The translations under genes and the position numbers were made by a program. Source: Adenophora triphylla var. japonica (lineage: Eukaryota > Streptophyta > Magnoliopsida > Asterales > Campanulaceae). From it: a stretch of 64,000 nt of DNA. Of the stretch, positions 55,936-64,000 are shown piece after piece (the first letter of the stretch is position 1; each line of letters opens with the position of its first letter). The notes beneath the pieces were generated by a model. That model had not been told where the DNA came from, ran no database searches, and was given only the letters and a program-made list of their open reading frames with translations. The stretch is taken from the NCBI GenBank assembly GCA_022495995.1, contig JAFEMH010001244.1:144001-208000 (forward strand), written 5' to 3'.

Positions 55936-56027
55936 TGTCGAGGACAATTTTGTCAAATTCCAGAAGGTATATCTCGCGCGAGATATGATATCCCGTGCGG
56001 GATATCTACTGTCGAGGCAATATAAAA
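55936..56027 (+). promoter_or_regulatory. Putative promoter of the PMD gene: palindromes and TATA box
   Basis: ATTGTCGAGGACAAT (55934-55948, 6-bp arms); a perfect 18-bp palindrome ATATCTCGCGCGAGATAT (55969-55986); directly after it GATATCCCGTGCGGGATATC (55987-56006, 9-bp arms); and TATAAAA at 56021-56027. The start codon is 146 bases downstream of the TATA box. The role is inferred from position. Confidence 0.55.
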
Positions 56028-56172
56028 CAACAGCTGTTGTTTTAATTTGAAAACATCTTTTCCAAATTCCCTCCCTAGCTCGAGCCAAGGTCGTTTTTTC
56101 TGCAAATTTTCATGGATTGCTCGTTGATTCCTCCCTCTAAACATCTCTCAATCCTTCCTCTCTCCACAATCG

Positions 56173-57912
56173 ATGGCTCAAGAGCGAAAGAATCCGATTC
56201 TGGGAAGTTATTTGCTTGGGAAGGATTATCCCCGCGACAACCTCACCTTCGATAGGGACGCGCATATCTCCACCGCCGTTCGGGAAGGTTTGGTAAGATC
56301 TTCTCTATCAATTCGTGTTTCTCGTATTGCATTGAGTTTGAACCCACTTTTCCTCGAATTCAAATTCCATCAATGGCAATTTTCTTTGCTTTTGCCTAGA
56401 ACTTGGTTCTTATCTTGCATGCTCTGTTTTTGTTGGATTTGTTGAATGATTGTTGTTGCGTTGAGTGCATATGAGTCTCCTACATATCATGGATTGTAGG
56501 AGGGGTTGATTCGGGTCATCAATTGCATCTTTGGGCAAGCTTTTCTTGTATGCACGCCAAGTGTTCGATGAAATGCCTCAATGAAAATTTTCTTTTATTT
56601 CATTGAGTTTTTGCCATGGAATGATTTCTAATATTGCCTTTTTTGCTTTTCCTTTGTTTTGCAGTCGTATAGGCCAACGAAGAATTGCCGTGGGAGTCCA
56701 AAACTGGCTAGAGCTGTGTGGGACAAGATCAAGGATCTTGATGGTGTTCGAGATAGGATGGCCCAAACGGGGCTTCTGACTTTTGTTGATAACCTTCAGG
56801 GGATGAGACGGACTCCCCAAGTCCTTCAGGCAATCAGGGAGAGGTGGTGGGATACTACCCACACCGTTCATCTGCGTTTTAGGGAAGCAACCATGACTCC
56901 GACGGACTTCCTTGCTATCATGGGGCTAGAGTTCACCGGCGAGCCCCTTCCGAAGACTGCGGGTTGTAAGCCTGCGAGCCCCACCGTGTGGAGGCAGTTG
57001 ATTGGTTTTGCCCCTAACAAGGTCAAGGGTTTTGCTGCTGAGCTAACACCCCTCCGGCGTCAGATTGAGGATTATGCGGAGAAGCCGAATGCAGTTACTG
57101 ATCGATTGGTGCGAGGTGCTCTTTGGTACATTCTTTCTGAGACCATTTTTGCGAACCACTCTTCTACGGCTCGTCTTTCTCTTTTGGGTTTGTTGGTGAA
57201 TTTGGATGAGGTGAGTACATATGATTGGGGCTCAGCGGGGCTGGCCTTCTGCTACCACGCCATGGATGAGGCATGTAGGCATACCAAGGATACCTTGTCG
57301 GGGTATTCTTATGCTTGGGAGGTATGCTCCTGATTCTATTTCTGTCCTTTATCTGTAGCCTTTGTCTGTATTCCATGCTGAATCTGCTCTTGTTTTCTTG
57401 TGCAGATATGGGGCTATACTGTCCTTGGATTATACAAGTTTGAGTTGGAGAGCCGGACCCCTTTGTTCCTGGATATTAGAAGGTGGAGCCACCCCAATCG
57501 GAGTGTTGATGAGGATGAGGATCAGGAGTGGACCCTGACGGTGGCAGAGGCGCGGGCCATGCTGGACACTTTTGAGTATGAGAGGCTGGGCCTTTATCCA
57601 TGGACCCTGTTGGAGCGGGAGGTGCACCGTGCTTGGGATGTCACTGCGATGCAGAGGATGTTAGCATCTCTGGAGGGGGATACTATGTACCTTGGTGAGT
57701 GGGTCTTCCCACAGCATGGCCGGGGTAGACTATCATATAGGGTGCCAGCGGATCCGCCTAGGGCGATGTACCCCACCTACTCTATTCCAGATGATGATTA
57801 TGCTGGTCTCATGGTGGGTAGTGCGGCGACGGCTTGTGTTGTCCACGGGGCCTCCTATGAGGAGTTCTTGCCTCGACTGATGGGTCCCCTCCTGGTGGTT
57901 GCTAGGAGATAG
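56173..57912 (+). CDS. Plant mobile domain (PMD) protein, three exons
   Basis: Exons 56173-56292, 56665-57321 and 57406-57912, all phase 0 with clean GT-AG sites (TTTGTTTTGCAG and TTTTCTTGTGCAG acceptors), giving 427 residues. Motifs: GLLTFVDNLQGMRRTPQVLQ, RERWWDTTHTVHLRFREATM, TPTDFLAIMGLEFTGEPLP, then IWGYTVLGLYKFELESRTPL and a Trp/Arg-rich C-terminal half. The pattern (W…T.HTVHL..…T..DF..I.GL….GEPL) is that of the plant mobile domain, known from MAIN/MAIL1 silencing factors and from transposons. It lies antisense to Tat-2, just inside that element's repeat-bearing 3' region, so it is probably an extra ORF of the retrotransposon, though a captured or host gene is possible. After the TAG at 57912 the same frame continues with a Ser/Ala-rich stretch up to 57995, so the stop may be secondary. 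Confidence 0.8.
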
Positions 57913-57995
57913 CACGCCCGTGGCTCCGCCTCTGCCTCTGCCTCAGGTTCATCAGCCCCTAGCACTTCTTCTCGCCTACTAGTTCTCTCGCCCTT

Positions 57996-59771
57996 CGTAA
58001 GTACCCAAATCTGCCTCATGCCTTCCTTAAGTTTCCGGCAATTCCCTGACTTTCCTAAAGTCCGGAGCAATTCCGAATCGTTTCGAACCTTCCAATGAAT
58101 GAAGGGACTGATTTAAATTAAAAGGGCACATTTTCCTTAATATGGAAAACCTTCTAGAAGTGCCACCTTGCATGATTCTAGAAACATGCTGAGTCATACA
58201 GGATAATGCCGCACGGCTGCATTAGGAGAGAACTCCTAGCCGCACGGCCTCATTAGCCTTATCCAGACTGCCTATAAATAGAGCCCTCCTCTACCCATTT
58301 TGACACAAGAATAACATACCATATTCTGCACAAAAGCTCTGTTCAAGCCCTGCTGCGAAAATCCAAGAAGTGGAAGAGTGTCAAGAAGCCACCTCCCTCC
58401 TCCTTGAAGCCTTCCAAGTTGGTCCATCCACTAGGCAAGATCCAAAGAAGAAGAGGTCACCACCATTAGTAACCTCTCACTCCCTTCCCTTGCATTATAC
58501 TTGTTCTATGTGATATAGTTGCTCCTTGCATTCATATATTGCTATTATCTTTCTTGGGACTTGGTATTTGTTGTTAAAGATCCTATCTTTATTCATATAA
58601 ATCATACCCCCTCCCCCTTTGCATCCTTTGCATGAAATAAGCATCTTTTGCCCATAAAAATGTAATCTTTGAGTTAAAGGTGCATCCTTTTCACCTAAAA
58701 ATCCCTTTTTTTTTTACATAAAATGATATCTTTATGCATCCTTTGCATATAAAAATATAATCTTTATATTCAAATTGCATCCTTTGCACCCTAAAACTCA
58801 ATTTTATACATAAAAATGCATCCTTTGCATTATAAATCACTTCTTTGCATCATAAAAATGCATCCTTTGCATTAAAAATCATTTCTTTGCATCAAAAAAT
58901 GCATCCTTTATATTAAAGATCATTTCTTTACATGAAAATGCATCCTTTGCATAAAAATCCTTTCTTTACATAAAAATGCATCCTTTGCATAAAAATCCTT
59001 TCTTTACATAAAAAAAGCATCATTTGCAAATCAAAAGCATCCTTTGCACCCAAAAATGTCATCTTTTCACTAAAAATGTCATTTTTAACATGCATCCCCC
59101 ATGTCCCCATTAGCAACCTTCGGAATGGACCGGTGTAAAGATCCTATCTTTACATCGTTTCTTCCATTAAAGGTGCCACAATCTCTTTAGAAAGGGATAG
59201 ACCTTAAACCTAGATCTCCGATTATCGCTTGAGACGAGCATGATAGCTCCCATATAAGCTCAATCGTCTCAAGGCGTAGGATTGATGGGCTAAGGACGCT
59301 CCTTTTCTAAAGAACCCCATTTTGGACTATAAAAGAGAGTCATTCTCTCGATCACGCAAGTCCCAAGGTCAAATAGCGATGATCACAAGTCTAAGATGAG
59401 GACGGGATCAAAGTCCCGAACACATAAAAATCCAAGGAATCCCGAGTGACAACCAATTAAATGGTTTGTACATCCGGAAGACAACTTGGGACATTCCCCC
59501 CTCTCTTTTCAACACATGCACACAAGAAAGCACACAAGCAAGCACGAAAAATGGAATCTAGGGAGACTTGCTACGGCAAGGCACCTTGGGTGAACGACGA
59601 TCCGTTCTTCCCAAGGGGTAACTTAACCTCCGAACCCTAAAATCCTTTTTTTCAAAGTTTTGAGGAAATCAAAATGGTGTGGCGACTCCGTTTTTCAAAT
59701 TAAACCGGATGTTTTCAAACTCGCGTGAATCCAAACAAAAACAAAATTTAGAATTTGGGCACACATTCACA
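57996..59771 (+). mobile_element. 5' LTR of Tat-3
   Basis: The start CGTAAGTACCC aligns with TGTAAGTACTCC of Tat-1 (first T now C). The end is ACATTCACA. TATA box TATAAATA at 58273-58280. 3' block GGCAAGGCACCTTGGGTGAA...TTCCCAAGGGGTAACTTAACC, CTCCGAACCCTAAAATCC and GTGTGGCGACTCCG (59678-59691). Confidence 0.8.
58600..59090 (+). repeat. GCATCCTTTGCAT-based short tandem repeat in the Tat-3 LTR
   Basis: ATGCATCCTTTGCATAAAAA and TCTTTACATAAAAATGCATC recur at irregular 18- to 37-bp steps. Minus-strand frames rich in Met/Phe/Cys here are repeat artefacts. Confidence 0.8.
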
Positions 59772-59774
59772 GTT

Positions 59775-59792
59775 TGGCGACTCTGCTGGGGA
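59775..59792 (+). promoter_or_regulatory. primer-binding site of Tat-3
   Basis: TGGCGACTCTGCTGGGGA, three bases after the LTR CA, differing from the Tat-1 site by a single base. Confidence 0.75.
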
Positions 59793-61553
59793 AACTGAAG
59801 GAAAAGCTTTCATTTTCAAAATAAACGATACCCGGTATATAGGTGGAAACCATTTAACCTTCCTGTATCGCTCCCTAACCCGGGGCTTGGGATAAACGGT
59901 GGTTTAACAATCCCACTTACCGGTATCTCTTTTTGAAAAAAAAAAACTAAAAAAAAAAGAAAGCTTTTTTCCTTTGAGCGGGTTAGACTCCTATCGCGGA
60001 TTCCAATTATCGTGCTTGCTTTCTTTGCCTTGCATTGCATCATTTGCATCTTGGGAATTGTGCATACTTTGAACAGGAAGCCTTCTCAAGGCTAAAAGGT
60101 GTCTAAAATGTTCGGGAAACAACCTGAAATTGCAAAGGAGTGGAACCTGGAAAATTGATCCATGCAGTCGTACGGCTCAATCCTCCTTAGATTCTGACTG
60201 AGCGGCCTCAGTGGCAATTCCACCAGGAAAAATTGAGGTTAATCTGGCAACCTTGGCAGCTTGGGGCTATTCAGTTCCAAGACTGACCGGGGCTCCTTTA
60301 AAATTTACGTGCCTTATCTGTTGCATTTTCCCCCGTCCCGAAAAATCATTCCTTTAAAACACATTTCTGAAAATCTCTATTTTAACTCAAAAAGGAATAT
60401 TTTTAGGAGGCCGCACACTACGCGCACCTTATATATCCTGTACACTTTGCACGCACGTCCCTTTAAACCCGGGGTGGCTTTTCAGCTGCAGTCACGGACA
60501 GCCTTACGATGCTCCTGGGCGCGCACGGAATCACCCCAAACTCCCCATGGCAGCCAGTGTCGACCAATGCACAGTCTGTGTCACACGTTTCAAAAAACTG
60601 TGACTTTTGGTTGGTTTTTGGTCTAGTCCGTGTCATATAGCCCAGTTGCATATCCCCTTAAAGGTCAAGCCTTAGTTCATAATGAAAGTCAAGATCTTTT
60701 GCTCAAGCGAAACTCTGCCGAAATTCCGACAAGGAAAAATCGGTAGGATCTTGACTCCGACATTGACTTTGACCTGCACGGAATGCGTAAGAGTCGAGAC
60801 CGAGTCCATGCCAAAAATCCAAAAGATCTTTCGCTCAAGCGAAGCTCTGCCAAAATTCCGACAAAGGAAAAATTGGCAAGATCTTGACCCGGCATTGACT
60901 TCGATCTTGACTCACGCACGGCGTATGCAACGAAGTTCAATGTGACACTGTGTCATCTGGCTTTTACCGCCCGACCTATGCCTATTATCTTCTCAGACAT
61001 TACCGAAAAGTCAAAACGTCAATCGCGCAAGCGAAATTCTGCCGAAATTCTGTTAAGGCTGAAAGACGAGACTTTCCCGGTATTGCCTTGACTATAATTC
61101 GCATCGCTCGTGCGTTAAAAGTTCCTATGACCCGCTAGACCCGTTAGGAGCGTTCTTCTCTCTCGGTTGGTGGGATTCGCGTGCCCTATAGGACCCTCAC
61201 CCGGGGCTGTCCATCCTGGGAGGTCGAAATACAAGTGGAATACGAGGGGCTTATAGACGTAGTGACGGAACCCACTGATCCAGGATCTAGAGTAGTTGCG
61301 AAAAAGAAGGGCAGAACCCCTTTTCCAACCAAATATAAATTAATAAAAGACACTATTTTAAGTAAACTGGAAGATTCTTAATTTGCATATTGCTTGAGCC
61401 TTCAGCCTAAACACCTACCCCGAGTCTAAACCTCTCCTATCCCTTTCCCGTAGCGAGAAAAAAGTGGGTGAGAACACCGGGTCAGCGACTTGTTAGCACG
61501 TAATTCTCGTGACAGCTCACCGTAATCCTCGCCTTTGTCACCCGTAGAGTCGA
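59793..61553 (+). other. Untranslated leader of Tat-3
   Basis: Shares with Tat-1 GCACACTACGCGCAC (60413), AAACCCGGGG (60465) and the block at about 61185-61285 (GCCCTATAGGACCCTCACCC, GGAATACGAGGGGCTTATAG, ACGTAGTGACGG). Also contains a unit of about 130 bp repeated 2-3 times (60690-61060: GCTCAAGCGAA, CTCTGCCGAAATTCCGACAA, GATCTTGAC). No conserved ORF. Confidence 0.65.
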
Positions 61554-63167
61554 ATGGCCGATTTGACAGAGAACAAGATCGGTTTGGGTAACTGCATGAC
61601 TAGGGAAGAAGAGCTATCTTTAGCCTTGGAAAACAAACAGTAAGGCCCATGAGGAACAAAGCAAACCATGCTCATTGATGCGCTCCGTCGTCATGGGGTC
61701 CAGATAGTGGTAGAGCCCAACGGTTCCTCGGTTATGGTAGAAGATGAGACTCCGTAAGTAACCATCTCACTTCCCCTAAAGCCTATAACCAATGCCCTCC
61801 TCCATCCACATATGATCCATTACCAAAGACTGTCCCTTTTCAGTCCTTCCCAATGTCTCAAGCCATCAGGGTCCCAACACCCTCTCCTCCTCAGATAAGA
61901 CCCAGCTTTGTTCCCTACCAACAGAGAGCAAACGCCACAGCTATCCCCGCAACGCAGCCTCTGCACTACCCCATGGGATTCGTTCCCTCTCCCCAGTATG
62001 GGCCGTCCCAGACAATTTCTAGGCCTCAGAATCAATCGAGTGACCCTTTCAACCTATGCCCTTCCACAGCAGATCTTCCACCCCCAACCTTGCCAACAGG
62101 ATCCCACGAGGCTCCTTTTTCCTACTTTGGCAACTACGAGCCTAATTCCTATGCCTTTGGCCAGCCTCACGGAAACACAGGACCAGGCCAAGTTTACACT
62201 TACTTCCCTTCTAAAGATCCCCAAGCCATGGTACCAGCTATCACTGTGTCACCCACTGTCCTGCCACTCAAATCTGATAAGCCTGCTTCAGAATCAAACA
62301 ATCCTAAACCGTCGCCTGATCCCAACATGACTTGGTTGATGGAACAAGTTAAGTCCATACAAGAGAAGTTTGGAGAACTGAGCACCAAAAAGGCAGCATA
62401 CCAGATCACTGATCCCAACAAAATTGTCCCTCTTCCTCCAAAATTCCGAATGCCTGAGATTGAAAAGTTCAATGGCACCGATTGTCCCCGAACTCACATT
62501 GAAAGTTACCTTCTTGCCATGAGAGCTAAGGATTGTTCACATCAGCAAATGGCCGACCATTTTCAGTTGTCATTAAAGGGTTCAGCCCTTAGGTGGTTCC
62601 TGCATGTAAATCCAGAGGCCCGAGCCACCTGGGACCAGATCAAGGAAGCATTCCTGGAAAAGTATAAGGCCAATTTGAATTGGGAAACCAGCAGGAATGA
62701 CCTACAAGGCACTTTATAGCGCCCAGATGAGCCAGTAAGTGAATTCTACAAGAGATGGAATTGGAAGCTTAGTGAAATGATGACCCCGCTGAATGAAGAG
62801 GAACAAATGGAGATCTTCCAATCTTGCTTGAAACCTCAACTAAGGGTCCAAATTGTCAATTACTATTATCCTGACCTTCGGGCAATGGTAAATGCCGGCA
62901 CTAAGTTTGAAAATGCCTTCAACATGGCCCCGGCCACGGGAACAGCCAACTCCTATCGCTACAAAGCACCAGTTTCAAATACCACAGCTGTTACTATAAA
63001 AAGAAAAGAAATGGTTGGCGCTGTCAATTATATTCAGAATGAGAGGGTTGGACAAAATTCAAGCCAAGTCGCTGCGAAGCCAAGGCCTCGTTCCTATACT
63101 GCCGAAGATTTCGAAATGCCACTAGAAAAGGTCTTCTACGATTTGGTAGTTGAAGGACTCATCAGAC
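61554..63167 (+). pseudogene. Gag of Tat-3
   Basis: ATG at 61554 (MADLTENKIGLG); a frameshift before 61853; then one frame from 61853 to 63167 broken only by a TAG at 62717-62719. Blocks: a Pro/Gln-rich N-terminal half; DPNMTWLMEQVKSIQEKFGE; KFRMPEIEKFNGTDCPRTHI; HFQLSLKGSALRWF; FLEKYKANLNWETS; EFYKRWNWKLSEMM; RAMVNAGTKFENAF; EDFEMPLEKVFYDLVVEG. This is the retrotransposon gag (capsid) domain of the Tat lineage, collinear with the broken copy in Tat-1. The zinc-knuckle part expected next is cut off by the insertion at 63168. Confidence 0.88.
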
Positions 63168-64000
63168 TGACGAACGTCGAAACGTCAAAAATTAATTTCC
63201 AACTCAACTATCTACAGTTGATTTGTAGATAGGGTAAGTAGGGTCGAACCACCGAGACACGAATTTAAAGTGTATAAAATTACTGCTATAACAAAAAGTT
63301 TGTAAAGTGAAGGATTGGTTGATTTGTTTAAGACTAAGATAGCTGCAAAAATTACGTAAAAAAATGATTAAAAACGAGTTTTATAATAAGGAGACAATTC
63401 CCGGAATTGGTTTCACAAATTATGCTCAAGTTTCACTAATCATCAATCAAAGTATACTTGGGGTTCGTTCTTACAAAAGTATGATTGGGACACTTAGGCG
63501 GGTGATTTGCAATCAAGTGTTTCCAATTAATCTAATCCCTTGGCCCGTTCATAGATTAATTGAAAACCCATTTAGAACTTAAGAACAATACAAGAAAAAC
63601 CACAATTCTTATGAATCTTTTGGCGGAGATTCAATGAATTGTTACTATCAAGTCAAGTCTAATTTCAATTATGAATTTGGCGATTCAAAATTGAAATTCC
63701 CAAGTAATTCAAGAACAATTATGTGATCAAGATAAGTATTCTAAAATTCAAGTAAAAACAACTTGACAATCCCAAGTAATACAATGATAAAGATGAAAAA
63801 TAAAACTTAAAACATAATTGTTACCTCCAATTCCAAGAACAAAGAAGGTTAGCTATCCATTAGAAATATGAAGATGAACACCAAGAAATAAAACATAAAA
63901 AAAATGAAAAGAAAAAAATGAAAAGATGATAAGTGATAATAAAAAAAACTGAAAGAGTAGTAGTATGTGAAAATGAGTATTAATGCCCCCTTCTTAAATT
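63168..64000. mobile_element. Unclassified repeat interrupting Tat-3 gag
   Basis: Begins TGACGAACGTCGAAACGTC with inverted ACGTC/GACGT-type motifs. It continues AATTTCCAACTCAACTATCT and GGTAAGTAGGGTCGAACCAC, then AT-rich sequence to the window end. The abrupt break in gag and the TG start suggest an LTR-type insertion, but neither a second end nor coding sequence is visible. Confidence 0.45.

Larger units (their letters stand above)
57996..63167 (+). mobile_element. Tat/Ogre-like element with near-intact gag (Tat-3), 3' part missing
   Basis: LTR 57996-59771, primer site TGGCGACTCTGCTGGGGA (59775-59792), leader with blocks shared with Tat-1, and gag 61554-63167. The element is cut at 63168 by another repeat, so pol and the 3' LTR are not visible. 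It inserted just downstream of the PMD reading frame. Confidence 0.82.

Noticed and set aside
58928..59116. Minus-strand Met/Phe/Cys-rich frame
   Set aside because: Repeat artefact of GCATCCTTTGCAT units in the Tat-3 LTR.

Overview
The window is nuclear DNA of a flowering plant, most likely a eudicot. The evidence is GT-AG introns in plant gene fragments (MIEL1-like, TAF1, EXO70, LysM, plant mobile domain), plant-type CACTA, Helitron, Stowaway and Pong-like elements, and Ty3/gypsy elements of the Tekay and Tat/Ogre kinds. Almost everything is transposable-element sequence nested in transposable-element sequence. I find no rRNA, tRNA or CRISPR array. Only one gene looks intact from start to stop: a three-exon plant-mobile-domain (PMD) gene at 56173-57912.

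Layout. 1-1475: the 5' LTR and primer site of a leftward LTR retrotransposon, inserted in the integrase of a Tekay-type chromovirus whose end and 3' LTR fill 1477-4225. 4226-9198: right part of CACTA element 'C', carrying exons of a MIEL1-like E3 ligase and one exon of TAF1. 9199-33798: CACTA element 'A' (+ strand; TNP2 transposase, then a TNP1-like/Transposase_24 gene). A is interrupted by C, by a sibling CACTA 'B' in the opposite orientation (10607-27240), and by a 2.3-kb Helitron (29054-31364) in an intron of its second gene. Because A and B are near copies, each serves as the empty-site reference for the insertions in the other. The target duplications (TCT for C, ATT for B) and the Helitron A|T junction can therefore be read directly.

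33799-38638: low-gene-density sequence with two degenerate small LysM genes, Stowaway MITEs, a Pong-like MITE with TTA duplications, a solo LTR with a perfect 5-bp duplication, and the 3' end of a copia element. 38639-51675: a gag-only Tat/Ogre-like retrotransposon with a block of at least five unrelated tandem arrays in its 3' region. 51676-54248: a frameshifted EXO70 pseudogene and tandem repeats. 54249-57995: 3' LTR, polypurine tract and minisatellite of a leftward Tat-like element, followed on the opposite strand by the PMD gene. This is best read as an antisense extra ORF carried by that element. 57996-63167: a further Tat-like element (LTR, primer site, leader, nearly open gag), cut at 63168 by an unclassified repeat that runs off the window.

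How the parts relate. The coding capacity is mostly transposition machinery: TNP2 catalyses CACTA cutting, the Transposase_24 protein probably binds the regularly spaced palindromic subterminal repeats, and gag packages Tat RNA. Most copies are frameshifted. The points that most deserve follow-up are the PMD gene lying antisense in a Tat element behind a double-palindrome promoter, the Helitron with two successive 3' termini, the two-gene capture in CACTA C, and a primer-binding-site copy conserved inside the Tat LTRs.
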